DNA of 64,000 nucleotides from Tetraselmis striata (lineage: Eukaryota; Chlorophyta; Chlorodendrophyceae; Chlorodendrales; Chlorodendraceae), in NCBI GenBank assembly GCA_006384855.1, contig VCJN01001892.1, positions 1 to 64,000 of the forward strand, given 5' to 3'. This document shows, piece after piece, positions 13,201-24,099 of this stretch. The notes under the pieces were generated by a model, which was not told the DNA's origin, ran no database searches, and saw only the letters and a program-made list of their open reading frames with translations. The position numbers and the translations under genes were made by a program. The stretch's first letter is position 1. Every line of letters starts with the position of its first letter.

Positions 13201-13968
13201 GCCTAGGTAGCGGTTTCCGGCCGGTGTCTTACTATAGAAAGGTCTTATAAAAGAAGTCGCTAAATCTAGTCTTGATGGTTATTACATATACATACCAGCA
13301 TATATAGCTACTTAGATATTGCCTTACATAAATACCTGCGGTAACTACAATTATATGCTGAGCCTAATTCAAGACTTCATTTCTGGCAGCCTCAGCTAGG
13401 TAGGTCATCTTGCGGTAAATCGTATGCACATGCGGTTCAAACTTCGAGGTTGAACCGAGCGTGGATTCTCCGCCGATTATAATATGTCGGCCCTTCCTAC
13501 TTCGCCCCTGTCGGGGATAGCAGACGGGTTCGTGGGGGGCGCACCCTCGGCGTTGGTGTATCGGAAAAAGTCCTGCACCGTCATGAGGCGGCTCTTGCTG
13601 GGCGTGGCGCCGGTGGGCGTCACGGCCACCCACAGCGGCAGCTGCGGCAGGCGCAGCCCGCCCAGGTCCGGCCCCGCCCGGCCGATGGCGTCCATCAGCC
13701 CGCGCACCCCCTCGCCCAGTGACAGGCTCGCGAAGACGCCCAGCGCGCCCGCCCCCCGCCGCCGAACCGCCTCATCTGGCTCGTCGGCAAAGCAGCCGGT
13801 GGGGTTACTCGCGCCGCCGGCGAGCTGCATGTTGACAGTATGCTGCAAGTTGGCGACGGTATGCTGCAAGTTGGCAACTCCAACGGCGATGCCACTGCCG
13901 ATCGCGGTCGTGCTCGCCGTGACGCGCAGGAGCCAGGCTGGCGGGTGGGGTGCTGACGAGGACGCCAT
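7225..13968 (-). CDS. EF-hand mitochondrial carrier, SAMTL-like (S-adenosylmethionine transporter-like)
   Basis: Ten exons splice in frame: 13968-13545, 12997-12841, 12731-12622, 12262-12205, 12092-11953, 11387-11224, 10501-10310, 8605-8363, 7704-7414 and 7344-7225, giving 632 aa. Residues 150-161 form one EF-hand loop, DRDGDGRVTLAD, preceded by AEGRRFFEEL. Three carrier repeats follow, with signatures HPLDTLKTRLQ (about 328), IPCEVLKQRLQ (about 433) and TPADVMKTRIM (about 530). The order and flanking sequence match plant SAMTL (Arabidopsis At2g35800), a putative inner-membrane carrier of mitochondria or plastids; substrate is inferred only. Position 12 of the EF loop is Asp, not the usual Glu. 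The start is uncertain: the frame stays open to 14106, where a CAG acceptor suggests an extra 5' exon, perhaps for a transit peptide. The exon 6 donor (GTGACA at 11223) is my least certain junction. Several introns carry long C runs. Confidence 0.88.
8846..8985 (+). repeat. Dispersed repeat, copy 2 of 3, inside a carrier intron
   Basis: It aligns with 6811-6944 and 50521-50670. It lies within the 1.7-kb intron between carrier exons 8605-8363 and 10501-10310, in the antisense direction relative to that gene. Confidence 0.6.
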
Positions 13969-16006
13969 CGCGCGCTCCTCCGCCCACCGCCGCGCCGCGG
14001 CGCCCCCAGCGGAACAGCCATCCGCATCCGCTGGCGAGGCGTCCCAAGCGCCCCGTGGGCGTGCCAGTCGCGGCATCGTGCGCCAACGAGGAGGGCGGCG
14101 GGGGCGCTGAAGGTGCAATCAGTTCTGATCATCAAAAAAAGTTCATCATCATGCATATACTATTACGCCGTCACCAGTACCCGGACCAGTACCGGCGGTA
14201 CCAGCCTTTTTGTATATCGTGCACGGGTGCATTTTAACACACATGTCTAAAATAGAGCGATTATGGGTAGTGTATTTTAACACCCATTTATTTTCAGATG
14301 ATATACGGGTGTAATATAAAGGAGGTCTAAAGAAATCACGCCTCGTAGCGTGCTGCTGCCGCCGCTACGTCTGGGCTCCGACGATGGGCTCACAATAGCA
14401 TCACGGCGCGCGCTCAGCACGTCGACCGCAAGAGCGCGAGCCGCGAAAATGACGCGCGCGGTTTTTCGTGCGCGCATTAATATGTATAATTAGCAGGGGC
14501 GCGCGAGTGCGCCGCAATAGAGCAGCAGAAGCGTGCACGTTCCCGAGTGGTCTCACTGCTCGCGCGCCAAGTCTCTCTCCGATTGTAGACAAGTCGCCTC
14601 CAAAACTACCACAGCCAGGTGCAGTGGTGCACAGACAAGTGGCGGTCTCCTTCGCGGCGTCGGCGCGTGGCGGACGTTCACGAGCGGTGACGAACTAACG
14701 CAGGGCCCTGGCATAGCAGTAAGGAATAGTAGGGACCTGCGTACCACAAATAATATGACAATTTCATCACCGAGTCTCGTCTCTAAGACTCGCAGAGTCG
14801 CTATAGATTTGGTCATACCAGGTAACTAGAGTTGCGGGTGGCCAGTCTGCACAGACGCGAAGCGTCGAGAGGATAGTCGCATATAGCCGGCGGCGCGCGG
14901 CCTCCACAGTCCCTCCCGGGATGCAGAAGCAAGCAGCAGCAGTCAAGCAGTATTATTAGCAATCGAACTCCTCTCCCGTATGAGTCTCATCACTGAAGCT
15001 AAGTTGTTAGTCGCAGTACAGCACGAGCCATGAGGCGGGTGAATCAGATTAAGAGAAGCGCAACGGCAGACGGGCGCTCGGGGTCTCGTATCGGCGTACC
15101 GGTAGGACCGCTGTTCTGGCCACCGCCGGCACTTATTCTGTTTCACGAGGCTCTGGCTCGAACTAGCTTCTAGAAACAATTATAACTTCAGTAGTCCACT
15201 ACTGCTATACCTCGCCTGCTACTTGCTTTCATCCTACCGCGGAAATCACTATCCGGGATTACCCAAGCATATAAATGCCTCGCCGTATAGAGCTACTGCT
15301 GCTGCCGCTCATCGTCCGCCTTTTACTACGTGATGCCCATGTAGTCGCTGGTTGCTGACGAGGCTGACTATGAACAGCTTCTTTTTTATCAGTATGTTAT
15401 GTAGTGATTGCTTGATAAATACGGGCACGGCGCCCAGAAATATGTAACGGACGGGGCCGGCAGTAGCTCCAAACCTGCCGCCTGCTACCCGAGATACTAC
15501 ACCACTGCTACTACGCCACTCGAACGTTGCACTCGCTACGTCACCATTTTAGATAATTGCGAGATTATAAAGCATCGCAGATACAACACAAAACCGCTCT
15601 GCTCACTATGTCGGAACGATACGATGCGACTTGTACCACTGTTCAAAGTGTTGAGTTCGATCGCCCCCCGACATTAAACGCCCCAGCATCACGCACACAC
15701 ATTCAATGCGTGAAAGGCTGACAGCATCGAGGTCTATTCAGCATTTGGCTTTTTAAACCAGAGCAAGGCTCGGCGCCGGTGTGGCTAAGTTTGCGTCTCT
15801 CAGTATAAAACATCGAGACGCACATCCTGCAGCACCGACGAGGCTAGCTGCAATCGCCAGTGCTTGACCCGGGGTGGCCATTGCAAGCGGCCACTGTCTA
15901 TATCTACGGCTGAATTGATGACCGCAGCGGCATCTCAGAGCTGCCACGCCCTCAGCAGCGTGCTGTAGTATATGTACTTGGGTATTTCCTTTGGGGCGCT
16001 GCAGCT
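13969..16006. other. Spacer between topoisomerase II 3' end and carrier 5' end
   Basis: Both flanking genes run on the minus strand, so this holds the carrier promoter/5' leader and the topoisomerase 3' flank. I see no additional gene. A possible 5' extension of the carrier frame runs to a CAG acceptor at about 14107. The rest is mixed-composition DNA without an obvious repeat. Confidence 0.5.
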
Positions 16007-18039
16007 CTAGTCGGACTCGCCGTTGTAGTCGGACTCGTCCGACTCGACAATCTCCACTTCGCTGTCCTCCTCATCGCTGTCCTCCACAACATACGTTTTC
16101 CGCGCAGCGGCAGCAGCGCGGCGAGCTGGGCGACGGCCACCCGCCGGCTGGACGGGAGCCTCCGAGGGGGCGGCCTCGTCTTCGTCCTCCTCATCGACGG
16201 TCTCAATGGGCGGGGATTTGGGCGCGGGCGTGGTGGCCATGGCCCCGCTCCCCTTGTGGAAGGGCGACTCGCGCATGCGGCGCACCTTCAACGACTGCGC
16301 CACCGCAGGCGAGGGCGACTCGAGCTCATAGTCCATCGCGCCAGACCTGGTGGGCTGCGGCGTGGGCGGCACATCGCTGGCCACCTTCTTCTTGGGTGCG
16401 GGCTTGCGCTTGGCAGCCGCAGCAGCGGGTTGCTTCTTGGCGGCTGCCTTCTTCTTGGCAGGGTGCGGCGACATGATCTCCGGCTCGCCCTCGCTCTCTG
16501 AGCTGCTGTCGTCCACCTCGATCTCCGCGTCAGACTCCGAGTCGTCCGAGAGCATCACCGCCTTGCTGCGGGCCTTGGAAGCCGCGGCGCGGGGCGCACG
16601 GGCAGGCGCCGGCTTGCTGGCCTGAGGGGCGGTGGCCTTGGCTACCTTCATCTTTGCCAGCCGATCCGCCAGGCTGCCAAAGGACTTTGCGTCCGCCTCT
16701 TCCACAACTGTGGCCTCCTGTCAGGATCCATTTCCAGCGCAGGTGTCAGCACATTGCCGACACGCACACGGAAATGTGAAACTGAAAATACCTGCAAGAA
16801 CTAGTACTCCGAAATTCTCACACGTCAGTCTCACCACACCCAACGCAGACACCCATGTGACAGAGAAAGCAAACAGCCCCATTTATATGTTCTGTGATTC
16901 TAAAGGGTATATCATGTATAGCCACTGGTAACCAAGGAAATAGCAGCACTGCTGCCTCGCGGGCTACTCACCGGCTCAGACACCGCGGACTCAGGCACCA
17001 GGACGGGAGCGGCTGCAGCCACAGCCGCGGCCTTGGGCTTGGGAGCTGGCGCCTTTCGTGCGGCAGGGGCCCGCTTGGCAGGGGCAGCCTGAGAGGACGC
17101 CAGCGGAGAGGGATAATGTCAGCGGCCCTATCAAGGAGCAACCTTCGAACAAAGCAGTGGCAATAGAGCCTGATCCCTAAAGTGCAATCACCTTCGAGGC
17201 CGCCTTGCTGCTGGGCGCCCAGTCGTCGTCAGACTCGGAGCCCTCATCGCCCGTGCGAGCCTTTCCACGCGCCTTGCCGCCCCCAGCCCGCTTCCGGGCA
17301 GCCAGCTGCTGCTTCGCCACCTTGGCGTCCTCCGCCTCCTTGTCCGCCAATGCCTCCAGGAAGGCGTCCAGGTCGTCCTCCCACATCTCGCGCGCGGTGG
17401 TGCTCTTCAGCCGCTCCACCTCCTGCGTCTGCGCGTCCGCGTCGTCCTTGAGCGCCTCCACGCGCTCCAGGGTCAGGCTCCAGATTGGCATGGACAAGAG
17501 GTAGTCGTAGCTCAGCGCTGCAGCGGCCGCGGCGTCCGCCTCCTCATCACCGTCCTCCGGATCAGCGGCCACAGTTACCGCCTTCTTCTTGGTGCTGGGC
17601 AGCGCGTCATAGCCGCGCGCCACCAGGTCCGCCTCGATGTCCTTCTTCTTGCGGTTGTTCACCACCATCTTGCCATCAATCACCTCCAGGATAAAGCGCA
17701 TCTTGTTGGTGAGGCGCTGCAGGTCCGCCTCCGCACACTACACAGCACATCAAGCCATATCAGCGCGCCACACTGAGACCCCGCATGCCAGGGCAAGGTG
17801 GGCGCCCACCAACACAAAGGCGGCAATGGCAGTGAGTCACACCTGAATGAGGCTGGCACGGCGCTTATCGTAATACGAGAGGCGCAGGTCATAGAACTCC
17901 TCCAGGATCTCCTCCGGGGTGTCAAACTTGCGGATGACGCCGTTCTTGTCCCAGAGCATCATGTTGCCTGCGCGCCAAATACAACCCGCTCAGCGAATGA
18001 CAAACCAGGCATGACTTCACATAGCGATCGCACAGTGAC

Positions 18040-18070
<31 letters not shown>

Positions 18071-21052
18071 AGGCGGGGGACCTGTGGAGATGGTGCTTTG
18101 CAACTTGAACTTCTTCTCAATACCCGCCTTGACGGCCTCGGCCAGCTTATCCTGTGACAGCGCCACGCTGAAGTGAACAGTGGTGTCGGTGTGATACTCC
18201 TTGTAGTCGGTGATGAAGGGAGTCTCGGCCTTGTTCTCCGGCTTAATGAGAGCCTCCAGGTACTCCTTGTAGTCCTGCGTCCACTTGCGCACCGGCAGCT
18301 CGGTGATATCCAGGCCGCCCTCCGACTGCTCAAACACGCCGGTCACCTGGTAGGTGCGCCCGCCACTCTTCGTGGTCACCTCTTCGATGGAGCCCTTGAA
18401 GTGGTTGTACCACGGCAGCATGGCCACCTGCTCCTCGCGCCGCATGAGGCGCTTGAGGTTGGCAACGATGTCGCGCGGGTTGTAGTTGGGGATCGAGGTA
18501 GACCAGCCCGTGCCAATACCGTCCGCGCCGTTGATCAGAACCATGGGCAGAATGGGCATGTACCACTCCGGCTCGATGGTCTGCCCCTCCTCGTCCAGGT
18601 AGTTGAGCAACTTGTCGTCGCCGGCGTTGAAGATGTGGCGGGCCAGGGGCGCGAGCCGGGTGAAAATGTACCTGGGGCTGGCCGAGTCCTTGCCGCCCTG
18701 GAGGCGGGTACCAAACTGGCCGCTGGGGACGAGCAGGTTAATGTTGTTACTGCCGCAGTAGTCCTGGGCAAGGCCAACGATCGTGGAGGCCAGGCTGGTC
18801 TCGCCGTGGTGGTAGGCCGAGTGCTCCGCAACGTAGCCGCTCAGCTGCGCCACCTTGATGTCGCTCTTCAGATTGCGCTTGAAGCACGAGTAGAGGATCT
18901 TGCGCTGGCCAGGCTTCAGGCCGTCTACCATGGAGGGAATGGAGCGGAAAAGGTCAGCGCGCGAGAAGAGGATGAGCTCCTTGTGAACAAACTCGCTGTA
19001 GGAGATCGTGTCGCCGCTCTGGTCCAGGAAGGTGCCGGGCTGGTACTCGCGCAGCCACGTCTTCCGGTCCTCCACGCGCTTCTTGGAGAAGGCCATTGAG
19101 AGGCTGTCGCCATCCTCATCTCCCTCCCACACAAACTCCTTCTTGTGGTCTGTCAGTGCGGCGAAGTACTCCTTGGCCTCCTTTGCGGTGGATGTACCCA
19201 GACCTGCAGACGCGTCGCCATGCAGCGGATGGTGAGCGCAATTGCAATGATACAGCATTGATGACACCATGAACACCATGATAGCTGCAAGAAGATAGGG
19301 TAAATGGGGGAGAGGGAGGGTAGTACCTTTGTAGTACTTGATGGACCAGCCACGCGCGCTCGTCAGCGACTCGCGCCACGATTCGTACTCAGGCAGCGTG
19401 TAGAAAACACGCGAATCACGGCCCTTGGAGGCCTTGATGATAGGCGTGATGAACTCAACAAGGAAGCCGGGCACCTTGAGCAGCGACGGGTAGAAGTGGT
19501 GGATGAAGTTCATGATGAGGCCCTTGATGTGCGAGCCATCCTGGTCCTGATCTGTCATGATCATGATGTGCCCGTAGCGCAGGCCCTTGGTATCGTTGTA
19601 AACCTTGCCGTGCTGCAGGCCCAGGATCTGCTTGATGTTGTTTATTTCCGCGTTGTTCATGATCTGGGTGTGGCTTGCGTCGCGCACGTTGAGCAGCTTG
19701 CCTCGGAGCGGGAAGATGCCGTACTTGTCGCGACCCACGACGCTTAAGCCGCTCACCGCCAGCGTCTTGGCAGAGTCACCCTCCGTCAGGATGAGCGTGC
19801 AGCTCGCTGAATTGCGGCCACCAGCGTCATTGGCGTCGTCCAGCTTCGGAATGCCCACCAGGCGCTGGCGCTTGGCGCCGTCATTCTTCTTCAGCTCCTT
19901 GGACTGCTTGAAGGCGGCGTATGACAGGATGTTCTCCATGATCCCGCAGTTGGCCACCTTCTTCAGGAAGGCGTCAGACAGCGCGCACTTTGAGCCAAAG
20001 CAGGAGGGCTTGAGCGTCAGGTTCTCCTTGGTCTGCGAGTCGAACGCCGGATTCTCGATGTGAGAGTTGACAAACACCCAGAGGTGGTTCTTCACGTGGT
20101 TGGCCTTTACGCCTGCGTTCTTGTTCTTCTTGGAGATGAGCTCCACCAGTTTCCTGCAGACCGAGCCTTGATATGTCAGTCATCAAGTCAAGGCCAAAGA
20201 AAGGGGATGGGGTGGCAGGCAGAATGTGAACCGTCAGCGTGCTGGGCAAGAGCTCACCCTGCGATCTGGTCGGTCACATGCACCACGTGTGTACCGCCCT
20301 TGTAGGTGCAGATGGAGTTGGCGAAGCTGACCTGCAGGCCACACCAGTGGCGACTAAGACGGGAGTGGGCTTCTTGGACGCACAAGCAGAGGTGCATGGT
20401 AGCTTGGGTGGGACGGGGGCAGCCTGGCACGCACCTGCTGGAAGCTGCCGTCACTAACGCTGATGCAGACCTCCCATCGGTCGTTGGCCTTCTCATAGAT
20501 GCGCGGAGCGCCGTTGTCCTTGGGGCCGAGATATAGCTCCACGTACTCCTGGAAGCTCTTGCATGCAATGCGCTGCCCATTCAGGTACACCTTCACGCCC
20601 TTGCCCAGCACACCCGCCAGGTCGTACACGCGCTTCTTCATCAGCTGCACCGTCTCCTCCTCCAGCTCCGTCATGCCAAACTTGGCCAGGTCGGGCTTGA
20701 ACTCCACGGCCGTCCAGTTGTCGCTGGCCTTGCACTTGGTGATCTTGGGGTTGCCCTTCACCGTCATGTTCTGGGTGAAGACCTGCTTATACCTGCGCCG
20801 CCAGGGACACCCCTTGTCTCAGCCTCAAGGGCCGCCGTGAGCGCACTGGCGGTAGGCAGTGGCGGCCTGCCCCTCACCTCTTCTCCCGCGAACCATCCGC
20901 CGTCTCCACGGTGAACTCGGTGGAGAATATGTTGGCCAGCTTGGCGCCATAGCCGTTGCGCCCACCCGTGATCTGGTGCAGGTCACAGGGCAGGGGTCAT
21001 GTTGCGCCCAGAAAGGGGGACGGGGTGGGTGTGGGTGTGTGTGGGTGTGTGT

Positions 21053-21109
<57 letters not shown>

Positions 21110-21734
21110 ATCACAGCGCTGAGGGTGGCATGGAGGCCGGCAGCGCACCTTCTTCTGCTGGTCGTCGTAGTTGGAGCTGGTGAGGAGGTGGCCGAAGATA
21201 AGCTCCGGCACATAGACACCCTCGCCCTTGTGCACCTCCACCGGGATGCCTGCGCCGTTGTTCATCACGCGCACGGTGTTGCTCTCCTGCACCGGAAAGG
21301 CAGCATCCGAGTCATGCCAGGGACCGGCGCTGCGCAGGAGGCATCACGCCCGTCCGAATGCGGCTGAGCTGGTGGCAGGTGCCGCTGCCTGGATAGCCAA
21401 CCACCAATGCCTAAAAACACAAGCATGTGTGTGTTCAACATCAAAGTTTTACGAAACAATAATACACATTTCATAGGGTCGGGAACCCGAATGGTTTCAA
21501 ACATAGAGGTCTGCAATGCATTTGTTTACAGCATACAGACCTTACACAGGCATCTCCAGGAGGGAGTTGCTCTGACAGCATGGTATTAAGGCACTCAACA
21601 AGACACCGCGCTCTGATAATAAATATTGGTTTAAGGCACTGCGTCCGCGGTATTTGGCAACCATGGTGGGAGAGGGCCGGACAGGATTGAAAAAGCGGGG
21701 CTGAGAGGCGCGGCGGCGGAGGCGCAGGGGCAAG

Positions 21735-21766
<32 letters not shown>

Positions 21767-22795
21767 GACTCACCGGCAGGATGTCCACCTTGAGCGTGTC
21801 CATCGACGCGTCGCGCACCTTGTTGTCCGCGGCGTTGACCAGGATCTCGTCAAAGATCTTGTAGAGCCCGGGCACGAAGGAGATGGTGCGCTGCACCATG
21901 CGGCCGTCCTCCAGCACCCACATCGGCTGCTGCTGGTGCTCCGTGCTGCCGATGTAGGTGTCGGGGCGCAGCAGGATGTGCTCCAGCTGCGTCATCTTCT
22001 GATAAATCTCCTCCACGCTGCGCCCGTCCGTGGGCATCACGTTCGCGCTGTTACTGGGGCCCAGCGGCGCCTTGGCCTTGCCACCCTTGGCCTTGCCCTG
22101 CGAACCATTCCGACAGCGAGCTCAGTCGGCGATATACGGGTGGTCGGAGTGCTGTAAATATCCTCCCCGCGCCATTGCGACGTTCGCATCCGAGGTCGTA
22201 GAGGTGGGCGGAGGGCAGCGGACGCTATGAAGGAGACAGGAAGCTGGACTGTCAGCGGTTCGAGCGATATTGAGCGCAGTGCTCCCGTCCTAGCGTTCGG
22301 GTGACGTCGGCACACCCGGCCTTATCCAGTCAACGACTCTCGTTGACCTGCACATACGACCGCCCCATCGACCGATACTGCCGGCGCGGTTGGCCTGCAA
22401 CCTCTGCGCGAGACTAGCTGGTACAGCAAATGCAGGGGTTCAGCTCTTCTATCTAGTGTTGGGAACGGGCGTAGCGGCCGCCGGCGCTCGCGGTGGTTTG
22501 CCAGTGCGTCGCCGTCTTGTGGGTGTCAGCGTGGCGCGGCGTTGACGGCTTCAGTCAACGCACAGTGACGACACACCAACAACGGGCCGGTCCGACCCGC
22601 CGAACCGGAGGATGGGTGGCCTGCCAACCACGGCTACTTGGCGTGCCTGTGGGGCTGCGTAACAGGGTGCCTCGGAAAGGCAGTGCTCGCCAGTGCTTGG
22701 CAGGGATCCTGGCTTGGCCAGGTGCGGCGCGCTACCTTGCCGGCGCCCGACGCGACGGAGTTCTCCACCGACATCGTATCCATCTCCACCTCCAT
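16007..22795 (-). CDS. TOP2: DNA topoisomerase II (complete, 12 exons)
   Basis: ATP-dependent type IIA topoisomerase that passes one DNA duplex through another in the nucleus; needed for decatenation and chromosome condensation. Exons: 22795-22736, 22097-21774, 21286-21149, 20972-20878, 20792-20435, 20331-20258, 20153-19327, 19203-18082, 17967-17843, 17737-17192, 17088-16972, 16717-16007. Together they make 4497 nt, 1498 aa, close to the family length. Visible motifs: ATP-binding GGRNGYGAK (about 177-185), K-loop QTKEN, TOPRIM EGDSA (about 474) and DQDQDG (about 551), YKGLGTST, and the catalytic tyrosine in SASPRYIFTRL (about Tyr804). The C-terminus is Ala/Lys-rich, then Ser/Asp/Glu-rich, as in other eukaryotic TOP2 tails. 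The short first exon (MEVEMDTMSVENS) joins in phase 0 and ends in Lys before a GTAGCG donor. Introns 2, 3 and 8 contain runs of 29-55 C on the sense strand. Confidence 0.96.
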
Positions 22796-22981
22796 CGCGG
22801 AGAGCGCTTTGAGAGGGGGAAGCAGGGGGAGGTGCGCGGAGATGGATCGAGCTCCTGCCCGGAATCCAGGCGTATTTCCTGGGGTCGTTGCCTTGCAAGC
22901 TCGCCTTGGACGAAGTTGCGTCGGCTTGCGGGTGCGACGAGTCTGCTACTGGACTCATATGGGCGGAGCAGACAACCCTTA

Positions 22982-23010
22982 TTCCCGCCCCGCCCCGCCC
23001 CGCCCCGCCT
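22982..23010 (-). promoter_or_regulatory. GC-box cluster with E2F-like site upstream of topoisomerase II
   Basis: About 190-215 bp upstream of the topoisomerase II ATG the sequence is four to five overlapping CCCCG units, preceded by TTCCCGCC. The latter fits the E2F consensus, and E2F sites are common in S-phase genes such as TOP2. The function is inferred from position and motif only. Confidence 0.4.
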
Positions 23011-23113
23011 GCCCGCGCGGACTGCCCCACCGCGACTTCGATCACTAGTCGCTACCCTGTACAGCTGCAATGGTCCGTGATGACTGCGCACTAGCGACTG
23101 CAGGTGTGAATTA

Positions 23114-23885
23114 GGGTCGAAGGATAGAAGACGCTTGCGTAACGCGTAACGCTAAATACTCGCACCAGAACGTGCCACGTCGATCGAGGCGTCACCGGAG
23201 CGTCACTTCCCGGCGTGACGAGTATTCCGGAATACTCGTCACAAACCGTAACGGATACTTTTTTGGGCAAAATTCGAAATGGAAAAAGTCCCAAAAAAAA
23301 CGTTACGCGTAACGCCTGTATGACCCCGCGGCGCGGCTTTGCGTCGCACAATCCGCAAGATCCACAGCCACCGCCGCCATGATCGGGCAGTATGACCCCA
23401 CCCGAAGTACCCTCGCCGCGCGCCCCCGGGTTTGCCGGGTCGTATGCTGCGTCTAGGCGGCGGTGAACTGAGAGGACAGGGGGCGAGGATCAGCGTCTAG
23501 GGAACCGGAGGCGCGGGCACCCTTCTCGGCCGACAGCAGTTGGTGCCGCTACGCGCGTGCGGAACTACCATCCCCTGTGCCACAAGAGGACATAGTGACT
23601 ACCCTGTATCAGCGGGTAACGGGTAGCGGCGGCGGGGGTGAGTCAGGTGGCAGTGGGCAGTGGCCAATCGGGGGTGGATTCGGCTCGCAATGCCGCTGTT
23701 GACCGGGTCGCGGTAGCACGGAACCCCCGGCCCGCGTGACGCGTGACAGGGAGTCGCACGAGCGTCTTCTATCCTCTCAGGTAAATTGGGTGATCGATTT
23801 AGCTGAGAGCGTAAACTTCGGAGCCAATCATATCGCAGTATTTGCTGCGTCACGCGTTACGCAAGCGTCTTCTATCCTTCGACCC
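23114..23885. mobile_element. Non-autonomous PIF/Harbinger-like element (MITE), 772 bp
   Basis: The ends are inverted repeats starting GGGTCGAAGGATAGAAGACG. The match is perfect for 34 bp, then continues with one mismatch and a small indel to about 50 bp (23114 onwards; reverse complement from 23885). The trinucleotide TTA flanks both ends (23111-23113, 23886-23888). A 3-bp TTA/TAA target duplication is the hallmark of PIF/Harbinger transposons. No transposase frame is present, so it would need a helper. Internal copies of gcgtcttctatcct (about 23762) and of the acgcgtaacgc motif (about 23302) suggest nested or subterminal repeats. The near-perfect arms imply fairly recent insertion. Confidence 0.82.
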
Positions 23886-23894
23886 TTACAATAA

Positions 23895-23965
23895 GGGCAG
23901 TTCCCCAGAATTATAAAACTGCAGGGGTGAATTACAAAAAGGACAGTTCCCCAGAATTAGAAAAT
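23895..23965. repeat. Two 24-bp direct repeats, 46-bp period
   Basis: The block gcagttccccagaatta plus a short A-rich tail occurs at about 23897 and again, with one or two changes, at about 23943. It lies directly beside the Harbinger-like element. Confidence 0.6.
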
Positions 23966-24099
23966 CAACACTGCAAGCCGCCTAAAAGCGGCCCGCATCC
24001 CGCATAAGGCGGGATGGATGAGTGATGCGCGCACGGTTCAGAGTCCGGGCCACGCGAGCACGTGTGTGTGTGGGTGATCCTCGGACGTGCTGTGTAGCT

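Noticed and set aside
13484-14110. 208-codon plus-strand ORF
   Set aside because: Antisense to the carrier's first exon; the minus strand splices into a recognisable protein.
18173-19099. 308-codon plus-strand ORF
   Set aside because: It is antisense to the conserved topoisomerase II exon 8 and is a shadow of GC-rich codons.
20825-21292. Poly-Pro ORF of 155 codons within topoisomerase II
   Set aside because: It reads through the 55-C intron between exons 3 and 4.
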